From NCBI RefSeq assembly GCF_040581485.1, contig NC_090130.1:19285656-19349655 (forward strand): a stretch of DNA of 64,000 bases. Reading direction: 5' to 3'. Shown here one piece after another: positions 44,325 through 57,034 of this stretch. This DNA comes from Linepithema humile (taxonomy: Eukaryota; Arthropoda; Insecta; Hymenoptera; Formicidae). How positions within the stretch are numbered: the stretch's first letter is position 1; each line of letters begins with the position of its first letter. The translations under genes and the position numbers were made by a program. The notes beneath the pieces are model-generated. The model was not told the DNA's origin. It saw only the letters and a list, made by a program, of their open reading frames with translations, and did no database searches.

Positions 44325-45806
44325 GCTTCTTAAGACAATTTTTATAATATTTCTAAAATTTTTAACTTAAAATTTATAATCTATTCAGATTCGTTGATAC
44401 GTCTTTTTTTGGATACATGGCGTACTATAAAATGGTATACACTGATCGTTCTCTGTTCATGTGTATTATAAAGTTATAAAAGTTAAGCTACAATAAAATA
44501 CCAAAGGGTTGCCATATTTTTAAAGTATTTCATCGAAACGTGTTAACTTCTATAAAGTGTTAAAGTATATAGAATATATGCTACGTTTTGTTTACATATT
44601 TTATCTTTATAAAGATATACATAAACTTTTATAAAAGTAATGCGTTAAAATTTTAAAGTTGGCTATTGTAAGTTTTGTTTGTATTTTTTGATTCTATAAA
44701 ATTAATGTATAGTGTTTTATAAAAAATTGGTCACAATAAAGCGCCGGGAAAGACCCGAGCCTATCTCGATTCGTTCACAATTCCGCTCGTCTATTCTGTA
44801 CTCGCGCCTCTGTATCCCAACGCGCTGATTGGCCAGCCTTGGTTAATCAGAACTCAGTTAATATTGCTCAGATTGCAAAATACAGGACTTTTTTTTACTC
44901 AGTTCAACCGTCTCTATCTGCAGTTCAGTGGTGTTCAGAGAAATACCCTGTATGTGAATATTGCTAAAATTTTGAGAGAAATTAATTGTAATCGGTACAA
45001 TATTGTTTTGTTAGCATCTGTACAACAATAATGCAATATATATTAAACGGATTACAAGCCCTTTTTTTCATCAACATTCTATATTGCAGCAATATTGCAT
45101 TGCAATGTTACTGCAATATTCAGCAATTTTACAGAAATGTTGCGACAACCTTGCAATAACGAGACGCATAGTTGCATGTGAATATTGCTGCAATGTTGCG
45201 CGAAAATGTACAGTGGAGGACATTTCAAGATTGAGGCAATATTGTGGCAACCTTGTAGCAAGATTAGCAACATTTCTGCAACATTGCCAACTTTACAAAG
45301 TAATATTGCTGCAAGATTGCATCAATATTTGGTGCTGTAAGGGTTGTATAATTAGATATGTACTATTTTTGTCTAATTATGTATGAGAAATTTTTTACCG
45401 GGTAATATTATGCATGTGCATGATCGTGGGTAAATAATGTGATATAGAAAACTTTTTATTATAATTAATTTTAATTAATAAAACTGTGATTTGTTCAGCT
45501 AATCGATTGTAAATATGCTATGTTTGTAATATTAATATGCATGTGCATGATTATGGGTGCGTGATATACAACAGAAAATTTTTTATTTTAATTAATAAAA
45601 TCAATAAAAGTTTTTTCTCAGCTGTATTTAGCAATAGATATTTTTCTACGGATTTATTAAGAAACTGTATGTAAATTTGAAATTAAAATAAAATTAATAT
45701 ATAAATTGCAGAATAAATATTGTTTAAAATTTCTTTAAAAAATAAATTAAAAGGAATTAAAAGAAAAATAAAACGATTAATCGATTTTTTTTATTAATAT
45801 AATTCA
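44325..45806. other. Intergenic sequence with a GCAATATTGC-rich repeat
   Basis: No gene is visible. At 45080-45330 short words such as gcaatattgc, gcaatgttgc and gcaacattgc recur many times in both orientations. This density suggests subterminal repeats of a DNA transposon; similar words occur at 26425-26470. At 44740-44880 a GC-richer patch (aaagcgccgggaaagacccg) has no identifiable function. Confidence 0.5.
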
Positions 45807-46232
45807 GCGGAATTAGTTGCACATTTCAGGCCGATTCAGGGGACGACGTCTCCTGTTACCCTACTACCGCTCGGCCGCTGGCGGCCGAGCCGCCGATAGC
45901 TCTGGCTCAGGAGCGTTTTATATTAGAAATAGGCTGGATTGTTTAGGCATTTCTCAGAAAATAGTAATATTTTCTTTGCTCCATAAATGTTTATTTTCAT
46001 TAATAATTAAATATATATATATAATGTATTAATAAAAATAAACATTATTTATGTAGTGAAAAAAATGTTACGATTTCCTGAGAGATGCCTAAACAATCCA
46101 GCCTATTTCTAATATAAAACGCTCCTGAGCCAGAGCTATTGGCGGCTCGGCCGCCAGCGGCCGAACGGTAGTGGAGGAACAGGAGGCGTCGTCTCCTGAA
46201 TCGGCCCGAAATGTGCAACTAATTCCGAGTGC
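45807..46232. mobile_element. Foldback element with arms of about 185 bp
   Basis: The left arm (cggaattagttgcacatttc through gccgctggcggccgagccgc and ggctggattgtttaggcatt) is mirrored by the right arm (aatgcctaaacaatccagcc-type sequence ending gaaatgtgcaactaattccg). The centre is AT-rich near 46000-46050. No coding capacity. Confidence 0.88.
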
Positions 46233-46757
46233 TGATATAATCAATACTTTTATGATTTTTTTTTTTCTTTTAATCGATATTTAAAACATCGACTTATTTT
46301 TGAAAATCGCCCATCCCTATGCGTCGTAACATGCTCCTACTCGCTCTAATATGCTCCAATCTATAGTACTACGTTATGTATACTGCGACGACGGTGTCCG
46401 TCGCCGGCTAGAGAGGGGTACGTATGAAACAATCGAAAGAGCGCGTCTTTGACGTATCTCTTGAAGCGTGAGGCAGAGTAAGCAACGAGACAAAATGTGT
46501 GAGGGACGTTTTGATCTTGCATCCTTAGCACAAGTCGGACAATCAAGAGAGAAAGCATTACAAGAGGTATACTTCGTTAGCGGTGTTCAAGAGCTATCTC
46601 ACTCATTTGACGGTCGAATGGAGGAGTGCAAGTGAGACAGCTATACGAATAGCGGACAGCCGCGATATTTCTACAGGCAGCTCTGAGCGTACACCGGCAT
46701 TCATTCTATTAATTATTACATAAATACAAAAAAGTAAAATTTAATAAATACAAATTT

Positions 46758-46964
46758 TTACGAATATAACGAATTATAACGAATAGAATACGCATATACG
46801 CATATATGTAATATTAAATCGGATCCAGAAATCTTGTACGTTAACGTCGACGTTAGCGGATCCGGGATAACGTCTGATAGCACGGCTAATTTCGCGTTTT
46901 TACGCCGGGTGAAGAAGCTGCGCGCCAACTGTAGCTCGTTCCAACTCGTGTCATTATCTGGCAT
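46758..46964 (-). other. Candidate exon-like GC-rich frame, unrecognised
   Basis: On the minus strand, after a T-rich tract and CAG, an open frame reads DNDTSWNELQLARSFFTRRK, then NAKLAVLSDVIPDPLTST. Base composition is richer than the flanks and amino-acid use looks protein-like for about 45 residues. The frame then becomes AT-rich and ends at 46758. It could be an internal exon with a donor near 46845. No family is recognised. Confidence 0.25.
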
Positions 46965-47740
46965 AGGTAAAAAAATTCGGTGAATTCACACAATCAAGAT
47001 GTAAAAATTACATGATAAATAACAGCAATTTATTAAATATATAAAATGTAAATTTACATAACTTTATAAATTTTATAATATTTACAGTCAATATATTGGT
47101 TTTTAGATATTTGAAAAAAATATATTTTGGACATTTTTACAAAAAAAAAACATTTTTCTATAATATACAGAAAGAAATTTTTAATTTATTTCAATATTTA
47201 GAATTTTTACACGATTTTTAAAAATGCCTAATTAAACCAATATTTTAAGGATATTTTTAAGCATAAAAAATTCGCGGATACTAAAAGGGTTAAATAAATT
47301 ACTACAAATATTAGATTCCATACCTATATGATTGCAATTAATACTACAAGTATAAACGGAAAGGCAAGCTACCTAGCTGGCTAGCTAATTAATGAGAAAA
47401 AATTAGCGGTGAAAAAAAATAACAGTTTTTTAATATTAATAGTTTATTTATGATTTGTGCAAAATATATGAACATTAAATTATCTGGAGTAATAAAATTG
47501 TCTGTACATTTATTTTTGATATATGTTTTTTTTAAATTAGTATTTTTTGTAAAATACAGCAATTTAGTCAAAAGTGATTAAACATCAGGAAGACTGCTGT
47601 TCTTGTCTCTCTCTTTCTCTTTTTCCCTCCTACCCTTTTCACTCTTTTCATCCTTCTCATTCTTTCGCACTCTCTTTCTTTCTCTATCTTTATCCTTTAC
47701 AGATGAAGAAATGCTTTGATAAATATACAACCACAGTGTC

Positions 47741-47790
<50 letters not shown>

Positions 47791-49207
47791 TATGCAAATT
47801 ACAGTATATGTAATATATATTATGGCTGCGTTATATACTAAATTCTAATTAAATACATTATTTTTTCTTTCTTTCTTATCCTAAATCTTTTCTGTCAAGA
47901 GTGGACATCATTTGTAGAAACATTTGTGAAACAATATTTCGTTTGCATCTATGGTCATACCATACAGATGTATGTGGAAAATAAATTTGTGCTCTCGTTA
48001 CACGCAAATATAATTTCAACACCGACTTAACCAAGCTGTGAAAGAATTAATAAAAGTGTAATCAAATTAGCAAGACAAGCATCAAATTCGTTATCAATTA
48101 TTAATTGTAAATCAATATAGTTGCATAATAGCTGTGCTTATTTCACTTTTTAATTTAGACTATTCACGAGCTTTGTTTGAATCTCGTTTTACAAAAAAAA
48201 AAAAAAAAAAATAAATCTGATTACAAAAGTCCAATAATAATCAATATTATTACATTTCCATACAATAGTGCTGTTTCATTGATAAATAAAACATCCAACT
48301 ATTTGCAAATCACTGGATTTACAATGTGCTGTAAATACATTAAGAAATTATTCAGTTATTGCATTATGCTGTAAGATTGACATAACAATTAAACATATTG
48401 TATAATTATACGTGTAAATCAATGTCTTTCCAACTCCTGTTCCACGCAATAATTTTCACACATACTTTAACTTTATCGCACTGTCCAGGAACATTACCGT
48501 TTCTACATTTTTAATGATTCTATATTGCAGCCAAAAGGATAAATAAATGTATAGAATATGAGCTCTAATGTTTTCTTTGTACATATTTATAAATGTATAT
48601 GTACACATGTATTGTGCGTGTACATTAGCATATATATCTTCTTGTTAATATATTTATATTTACATGTTTATAAATGTACCTTTTATTTTCTCGTAAAAAT
48701 GTGACATCTTCGGCTGCTGCCTAGAATGAAAAATACACATCTCTATCTAAATAGAGATATAGACCTCTCTCCTTTGTTTTGTTTGTATTTGTGTGTGTAT
48801 GTGTGTGTGTGTTGCATAGGGCGTGCATGTGTGATTAAATATATCGAAAGTAATATCGAGATGCAAATATTTGAATACATAATTGTAAAATACATTAATT
48901 TCCTTGGACAATATATCTATATTGATATCGTAAAACAAACATAGAACGCAATAAAAATTAAAAAAATATTATTTTGAATACATTAAATATCATGTAAAGA
49001 TTAGTAAAATTTGTTTAATACAGTGAATTTAGTGCTAATAGTATCAAATTGCATAACATATATATCACCTTATAAACCATATCTGTACAGCGTGGAGAAT
49101 AAAACTGTATTAAAATATATAATAAGATAGTATATATAATATATGGACGGTCATTGACCAATTACATTCCTCACTATTTTTCACATCAGTAGTTAGTCTA
49201 AAACTTT

Positions 49208-49241
<34 letters not shown>

Positions 49242-49435
49242 CGAGAATGCTATGAATCAAATGTCTATGATAATTGGCACGAAACTAAACTCATATTTCA
49301 AGAATTTTACTTTCAAATCTTAATCTAAAACGCTTATTGCCAAAGAAAAACTTTCACTGAGTGCAAAGACTAATTACAGCGAGCATATCAACATTGGGAA
49401 ATTTTAAAGAACACAAAAAATTCTACGGAATAACA
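46965..49435. other. AT-rich non-coding stretch with microsatellites
   Basis: No convincing gene. TA repeats lie at 47744-47786 and 49208-49236, a poly-A of about 20 at 48191-48211, and a TG-rich run at 48789-48812. It would be the 3' flank of the minus-strand gene that ends at 49436. Confidence 0.6.
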
Positions 49436-51211
49436 TTAGACGCATGATCCTTCTGTCAATGGATCAGATTGTAAGCGTTCTACTCGAAAACGATTATATT
49501 GTCGATAGGGAGAACGTGTTTGATCATTATCCGTTATTACTCGTGTCCTATGAGGAATTAAATTCTCATATCGTCCCATTAGCCAATCTTGACACAATCG
49601 ATGTTGAATGTCTGTACCATTCTTAGACACCCACGATGCATGCCAATGATGAAACTTGGAATCCATACGCTTTGTTATGGCTGGATGGCACTATAAAGAC
49701 AAATTAGTTTTTTTTTATCAAATTCAATATTTATATCTAAGACAGCAATAAAAATTAAAGTAACTATCATTAAATAATTAATATAAATATTAACTCTCAA
49801 AACGGAACTCAGAACGGCTCAGAAAAACTTGCGCATCTTTATAGATGGGCCCTCTGTAGGAAAATTGTTTATCGTGAGGATACTTCGAGGCCAGAAGCCT
49901 GTTGATATCAGTTCTTGTTTATATGTCGAGCGATTCAAATCGGTGGTGGACGACTCACGAGTCCAGTTTCCGTTGATCAAAACTCAAATTTTGAAAAACG
50001 TGTTTTTTTTATATGTATTTATTCTTCTGATAAAAATAAACATATTTTGAAAGTTTGAGTAATTTAGAAGCTTTTATTCTAATTAGATTTTTAAAAAATG
50101 GCTATGCGCTCCGCGTGAAGAAATGTAAGAAGCTCCTAATAGTGATCATTTGTCTAAAAGAAAGCGATGCTATTATTGCGATTTCATAAATGCTCGAAAA
50201 ATATATTGTTGCTTTCGATGTGACAAAATTGTATGCGACGAACATAGGCGCTCCGTTTGCGCAAATTGTTGGTGAGAAAATATTTTTGAGCTCAAAAAGT
50301 TTAATGTTTCTATTTCATATCTTATATGTTTATATTTTATTAGATATTCACTAAAAACACAAAATAAATATGAGAATTATTTTTTTCATAATTTTCATGT
50401 CTTTATCTCTCCTAAAATATACTCTGTTTTTATGCTCTCTAATAATTACTTGTTTTTGAATGACAATTCCATTTTTTTTTTTTTCATCAATTATAGGGTC
50501 TGTACTAAAGAGCTTCCACAGTGTTTTTTATGAGTCAAATTTTAAAAAACTATAAATTTTTTAGATGTGCAATGCGAACAATTGCTCTTCATAGAAAACA
50601 ATCAAATATTCAAAATAAACTTTTCACCAATTTCATTATTTAAACATTTCAGTAACATCTTTTAAATCTTCAATGAACTTACGTAAACTTTTAAAAATTT
50701 TTTGAACTATAAATATTAATGTTACTTAATAAAACGTGGGCAAGACCCATGAGTCCAGTTTACGTATTGATAGAAAACAACAGTCTGTTTTGAGGGTTAA
50801 TATATGTACAGAAGCAATTAAATAATTGTAGAACGTACCTTTTTAGCACGACTAATGGAGTTCTGTTTGTAAAGAAATCTGTCCTTATGAACAATAAAAA
50901 ACATGGTATAACTATTAGGATTAAATCTACATTGCGTTTCATCAGAATTAATAATGTCCGGAGTATCGGCCGATCTAAAACAAATTTACATCAAATAATT
51001 ATGGAGTCAAGCAAATGAAGTTTAGTGCTAATATACGTATCATAAATACTTACTCTGGGACTTTCTCCGAATGGTTGGTGTCAAGTAAAGATGCTTTCCC
51101 TCTCATTAATTTCGCAGCGTGCTTTTGATATGATTTAATATTACGGTAGAGAAAAACAGGCTTACGTCCAGCTGAAGTCCTGCCTAAAGAACTCCAAGCG
51201 TTTCCGTCAAT
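49436..51211 (-). CDS. C-terminal exons of an unrecognised gene
   Basis: Three minus-strand exons join in frame with canonical sites. 51054-51211 reads IDGNAWSSLGRTSAGRKPVF and so on, 50839-50974 includes FNPNSYTMFFIVHKDRFLYK, and 49436-49690 starts CHPAITKRMDSKFHHWHASW and ends SDPLTEGSCV with TAA. Together they give 182 residues plus stop. Donors are GTAAGT and GTACGT; acceptors follow tag. The peptide is basic, rich in Tyr, His and Arg, with no membrane segment. The first exon begins in phase 0, so at least one more exon lies upstream. The exon ending at 61375 would fit (see that entry). I do not recognise the family. A piggyBac remnant lies in the intron 49691-50838 on the other strand. 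Confidence 0.6.
50144..50275 (+). pseudogene. piggyBac transposase C-terminal cysteine-rich domain
   Basis: The frame reads KRKRCYYCDFINARKIYCCF, then RCDKIVCDEHRRSVCANCW and TGA. Paired CxxC motifs with a C-x2-EH segment and a final C-x2-C are the signature of the zinc-binding tail of piggyBac transposases, which binds the element ends. The catalytic core is absent; upstream sequence (49795-50100) has stops in all frames. Nearby gagtccagtttccg (near 49960) and gagtccagtttacg (near 50752) may be subterminal repeats of the same element. Confidence 0.8.
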
Positions 51212-51549
51212 CTACAATAATTATAAGATATTATTAATTTTAAATAATATTATTAGATATAATCGTGTAAGAAATCTAAAATTTCTTTAAGCTTATTATC
51301 TTGAAATGGTTTATAAAAGATTTTCATAATGCCGATTTAAACTACAATATTAAAGCTCATAAATAAAACAAATTATTGTAATTAAAAATATATTTATATG
51401 AAGATTAAAGGTATTAAAAACTATAAAAAAATATGTATATATATTTATATACAGAGTGTCTCGTTTTATTTTAAACAGTCAAATATCTGGAAATCATGGG
51501 ATTTTAGAAAAAAATGTTTCGTACAAAAGTTTAATGACTTCGAAAAGGA

Positions 51550-52135
51550 TATAAGATGGTGACATTGGTTTGTCCTTGAATAGTCGTTTGAAGATCACGT
51601 AAAGGTCACCTTTAATTTCTCAAATAAAAACCCCCATTTTTTATTGCATATTCTTATATTTTACCTCGAGAGCTTTTCGAACCACGATGAAAGTATTTTT
51701 TCATTAAGCACTTTTCGAGTTATGCGGCTTGAAGTTTACAGTATCGCCCGCTCATTAGCATTACCCAAGGTGTACCATGTGGAGGTTGTACGGTCGGATT
51801 TACACCTGTGTGGTGTGGAGGGAGGGAGGAGGCACCATCCGCGCGCGCGCGCGCGCGCGAACACACAAACAGAGTTGTAAATCCGACTGTGCAACCTTCA
51901 CGCGGTATACCTTGGGTAATGCTAATGCCGGCGGTACTGTAAACTTCAAGCCTCATAACTCGAAAAGTGTTTAATGAAAAAATACTTTATCATAGTGTTT
52001 TGAAAAGCTCTCGAAATAAGATACAAGAATATGCAATGAAAAATAGGGGTTTCCATTTAAGAAATTGAAGGTGACCTTCACGTGATCTTCAAACGACCAT
52101 CCAAAGTCAAACCAATCTATCTTCTAATATGGTAA
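51550..52135. mobile_element. Foldback element with arms of about 250 bp and a GC dinucleotide core
   Basis: The left arm runs from atataagatggtgacattgg to about 51815. The right arm from about 51875 to 52135 is its complement, sharing caaaccaat, acgtgatcttcaaacga, aagctctcgaaa and cataactcgaaaagtg. The loop contains (GC)n at 51839-51859. A tail (acagagtgtctcgttttatt) lies left of the arm and resembles the ends of other repeats here, such as 54195 and 54625. Confidence 0.85.
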
Positions 52136-52139
52136 CATA

Positions 52140-52384
52140 AACATAATATAAATATTTTTTGTACTTTATATATGTAGTTTTATTTTGTTATATATAAAAA
52201 ATCTTTTCATACCCAATACATAAAAAGTAAAAAAAGTCAGTGACAAAATTTCATCCTTATATAAATATCTTTTTGATTAAGAATTACTATATAATATATA
52301 TATTGGGTGATAAAAAGATTTTTTATATATAGCAAAATAAAACTACATATATAAAGTACAAAAATATTTATATTATGTTTATAT
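52140..52384. repeat. Foldback repeat with ATAATATAAATATTTTTTGTAC arms
   Basis: The left arm aacataatataaatattttt through tatatgtagttttattttg is mirrored by the right arm ending aaaatatttatattatgttt. Arms are about 85 bp. It abuts the previous foldback. Confidence 0.8.
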
Positions 52385-52616
52385 TATCGTTATATATACA
52401 TTGCATATAAAATATTATATCTTTTATCTATGCTAGAATCTTGTAAAAAAATATTTCTTAAGAAATAAAAAAAATATTTAAAGATCTTGTAAAAATAATC
52501 TTTAAACGTTGTAGATTTCAGAAAACGCAACAGAGTATAATATTTGTATAATATTTGTATAATATTTGTTGGAATTATACAATATAGAATATAATTGAGA
52601 GCATGTGCTATACACA

Positions 52617-53516
52617 AGGGTGATCCACGGAACTAGGCCGAGCTCTAGCACTTGTACTGTTGAAGATAGAGAAAAAAGTTAAATGGCATAACATGAAAAA
52701 TTTTTCTATGGACTAATTTTTTTCCTAAGTGCAACAATGCGCCAGAAAAGTGCAATTACACTTTTTTTTTAAACAAAAATATTTTTTTTTGTGCATAAAT
52801 AGGTTCCTCTGAATAATCTCTGCATAAAAGTACTAAGATAAGATGCTTGAAAAATTAATATTTTACAAAATATTTGATGTTTTTGAGTGAGGTATATGCT
52901 TTATTCAAGGTGATGTTTAAACGTTACACTGTATTTACAGTTACGGAGATTTTAAGTATAAACACTTAATGATGCATAAGGTAGTATCAATTGACCACAG
53001 TTTATAGTAATTAAAAATAAAGTATATCTTTAATGTAAGTCCATAAACGCATTTACACTTTATCTTTATAATTACTATAAATTGTGATCAATTGATACTT
53101 TTACACGTCCTCAAGTGTTTATATATAATCCTAATAATAAAATTCGTAATCGTAAACACGGTGGAACGTTTAAACATCACCTTGAATAAAGCAATATACC
53201 TCACTCAAAAACGTCAAATATTTTGTAAAATATTAATTTTTCGAGCATCTTACTCTAATACTTTTATAAAGATTATTCAAAGAAACTACAATATTTACGA
53301 AGAAAATATTTATAAAATTTATATTTATAAAAAAAAAATTATTTCTAGTAAAAAAAAATGCAATTGCACTTTTCTGGTGCATTGTTGCACTTAAGAAAAA
53401 AATAAGTCCATAAAAAAATTTTTCATGTTATGCCATTTAATTTTTTCTTCTACTATTTTTTTCTTTTTTCAACAGGACAAGTGCTAAAGTTTGGCCAAGT
53501 TTCGTGGATCACCCTG
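52617..53516. mobile_element. Foldback element of about 900 bp
   Basis: The ends agggtgatccacggaactag and ttcgtggatcaccct are inverted. Matching blocks continue inward: ggcataacatgaaaaatttt, aagtgcaacaatgcgccaga, tcaaggtgatgtttaaacgt and ttgaccacagtttatagtaa. The centre is near 53030. Arms are about 400 bp with small gaps. No protein. Confidence 0.88.
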
Positions 53517-54194
53517 TATAATAATAATGTACATGCTGCAAACAAAATAGAAATTTCTTACAAAAATTCATTAAAAAAGTCGTATTTTTTGTTTACTAGT
53601 AACACTAATATTTTAGTGTTACTAGTGAACTAATAATTTTTTCTCTCCCTCCTTTCTTTTTCTGATACCAAGATTTTCAATATGTAAGACAAATATTGGC
53701 ATAATTTTTACATAAAAGTTTTATATTATGTTAATAAGTAATTGTTAATAAGTAATTTCAAGAAAAACACTCTTAATGTACTAGAAAAGAGATATATTAT
53801 TTTAATGATAATAATACAATATAAATATGAACACAGTATAATTAACTTTAATTTTAAATAAGTTCAAGTTTAATTCATAAAGAGATTAAAAATTAATTTA
53901 TAATGAGATATGAGAAAAAAATAGAAAAAACATCTTTAAATTTATAACTATTGCATTTTTATATATGACTTAGATATCTTATAAGAATAATTCCAGGCAA
54001 AAAAAAAATATCTTGCAAAATCAAAGCAATAAATTTTGTGGTAAAAAATGATGTTAGACAATAATATTTAAAATTGTATATTTCAATATCTCTCTTCTAT
54101 ACATTGTTATTATTTACTATTATTTAATATATTGTAATATTTCATTTTATATACACAATATATTACAATTATATACATACACATACCATATCAT
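53517..54194. other. AT-rich sequence without a recognisable gene
   Basis: Only short frames and homopolymer runs are present. Nothing supports a gene. Confidence 0.6.
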
Positions 54195-54630
54195 ATACAG
54201 TGTTCTATTTTTAATTGAACGCGATAATAACTCCAAAACTACACGTTATAGAGAAAAATGTTTCAGACTAAAATTTTATGATTTCAAGGGAAACCTTGTA
54301 AAGTTTATCTTGGTGATACACTTGGATAATGCTACGGTATTCAAACTTCAAAGATTCATAACTCAGGAAGTTCTCATCGAAAAAAGGTTTGTAGCGAAGA
54401 TTTTAAAAACATCTCTCCATCAGCTACAAAAATATGCAATAAAAAATGAAGATTCCATTTAAAAAATCCAAATTAATTTTGAAAATATCTTAGCGCGATC
54501 ACCTCAAGCTCAAACCAATAGCAGTGTCATACGTCCTTAAAACCATAAAACTTTTGTCTGAAACATTTTTTTCTATAACACGTAATTTCGGAGTTATTAC
54601 CATGTTCAATTTAAAATGAGACATCCTGCA
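54195..54630. mobile_element. MITE with about 90-bp inverted ends (TGTCTCATTTTAAATTGAAC type)
   Basis: The left end (cagtgttctatttttaattg, then aacgcgataataactccaaa) is mirrored by the right end (gttattaccatgttcaattt, then aaaatgagacatcctg). Inside, gtttcagac...aaattttatg pairs with ccataaaacttttgtctgaaac. A TG/GC microsatellite follows at 54631-54677. The family resembles the ends of the 51550 foldback and part of the hAT palindrome arm near 36640. Confidence 0.8.
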
Positions 54631-54677
54631 TGTGTGTGTGCGCGCGCGCGTGCGTGTGAGTGTGTGTGTGTGTGTGT

Positions 54678-57034
54678 TGTTTTTTGTCAAATATGTACGT
54701 AATATGAAAAAGAAAGATCTATTTCGTTCGCGTACATGCATGTGTATATATATTAGGTTGAATTGTAGATATTTTATTTAACAAACATATATGTAAACCG
54801 TTAAATAATTAGTATAATAATCCTTTGCATATAATTATTTGCTTATTTTCAAATAAAAAGTGTTTTAAAATCATGCAACAAAGAAATGATTATATCAATC
54901 ATAATATCCTAATCTGTTCTGTAAATGTACATTAAATGTACATTAGTTCTACAAGATTAATCAATATTTTTTCAACTAGTCAGCGAAACAAACATTTGTA
55001 ATATATAATAATTAATCATCTACGAGTTATCTATAAAACAATTATAAAAGCATAGAATCTCATAATAGTTATAAAATAAAATCTCATGATCACGTCTTGC
55101 CTTTTTTTATTATATTTAAATGTGCAGTGATTTTATAAGAAACACAGTGGATAAGAATATATAGAATGCAAAATTATATATTAATAACATTCCATTTTTA
55201 CGGAGAAATAAAAGCAAAAGCGGACCAAAAAAATGCTTTGGATGCGTTTGGAAGATGAATTCATGGATAAATCGAAGAACCAGTGAAAAAAATGCGAAAA
55301 CGAGTGTTAATACAAAATATTAAATGATAATTAAATGAATATGAACAAAATAGAAAGAGAAAGGAAAAAAGAGAAACAGAGAGAGGGAAGGAGAAAAAGA
55401 AAAAAGGGGGGAGAGTTAGAAATTAATAAAATTTTGCTGTAAATTTTAAGAGATTTTACCTGCAAAAACATATATTAATTCTATGAATTAACTAATAAAA
55501 ACATATTTAAAACAAAGTCAGTTTTTTTCCCAATTAATTATAATTACATTAATTAAATTTTAATTTGCGATATAATTACTTTGATAAAAAAAAATATAAG
55601 GTAAGTGACCCCAATAGTGCAAAGTTTTAAAAAACTTACTTCTTAACTTTGAATATAAGAAACATAAGTAGTCGCAATATTTTTCTTTTATTACACAAGT
55701 TCTCGCCTCATAAATTTGACCAAATATTAATAATAAATATCGATTGTTTCTGAGAACTCGTTAAGCACGCACGCGTGTTAAGCCTGTCACGAATACACGA
55801 GCAATGCAACGGGTGTAGGCGGGTCGAATTTGCTGCGCATATACGCCATTGGAGAAATGATGTTATACATACATCGACGCAGCAGGTTGCTCGACGGCAA
55901 ACACGGAGCAACGGAGCAGCGCGCCGCCGCGAGTTGCCTTTCTCCGTTCTCTGTTATTTTCATTAGACTCGGGCCGATCGCCATTTTGAACGAGAAACGG
56001 ATTGTTATCGCGAGTGATGTGAGAGACGGATAAGATGCTTTTCACAATAAGCATCAACAATAAATCCCGTACTATGCCGTCATTTGATCGGTACGCTTAT
56101 ATTTCGTATCATTAGCTGTTGAATAACAATGTAGCGGATTATCGATTGACGAATGCTGCAAAGGAGATGAAAGAATGGTAGCGAGAGAAAGCGAGCTTGC
56201 GAGATATGTATGTATGAAAAGAAAGCATAAGCTTCATGTGCTACAGTTGCGAAGATATATCCCTCGATCACATCTCCGCTTTTTTCTCAATACGTAAGTA
56301 CGTACAATGTTGTCCATCACCGCATTGCTTGAAAAACAATTATGAGTTTTAGCAGTTTACGTAACGCGAGATTAGATTGCAAATTATAAATCGCGATATA
56401 TATTTAAAATTATTAAGTACAAGGGATAATTGATATTTACAAGCAACAGCGGTACACGCGTTAGGGCAATTTTCTCGAATTTATGATAGTGGTACAAAAA
56501 TTGTAAATATGAGGATCAAGCATTTGTGTGGTAAAGTTTTGTAAAAAAAAGCGATTAAACTATTGTATGAATATCATGCACGCGATGAATAGGCGTAAAT
56601 CCTGCGTACAGAATTACGCATGCGATATTGCATAACAGATTTTTTGATATCATTGATGAAGAAACAGTGTTTGACAAATTTAAACAAATGTGTAACGTAA
56701 TAAAATTTTTGTTATTACGCATCTCGTTAAATCTTTTTGTAACTCTGCATATAATTAATTTTGAATAAGAAAATTTCGAAATATGTTTCATAAAATCTTA
56801 ATGTTTTGTTTTTATGACACCTTATGGCACCTGATAAGAAAAAATTTAATCTCATTACTTTCCATTTGATATAATTTGATAAATGTTGTTAAATTAACAT
56901 TTTGTGAATAGATGAAAATTGTTTAAAGAGATTGCGAACGAGGAGAGAGAAGGAAGGGACGTGGTAAGGGTATAGGGAGGGAGGTAGGGAGGGAGGGGAG
57001 GGAAGAGCGAGCGTGCGAGCGAGCGAGACTTTTT
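54678..57034. other. Non-coding stretch with a CpG-rich patch and a GA-rich repeat
   Basis: Most is AT-rich. At 55750-56050 base composition is distinctly richer in CpG; a minus-strand ATG in good context (AAAATGGCG, near 55984) opens only 65 codons with no known similarity. This could be a promoter or 5' UTR. Positions 56935-57028 hold a purine-rich gggagg/gagc repeat (gagggaggtagggagggagg). No gene is called. Confidence 0.45.

Noticed and set aside
55708..56060. Overlapping frames on both strands in a CpG-rich patch
   Set aside because: All are short and mutually overlapping, with no motif. More consistent with promoter-like composition than coding.
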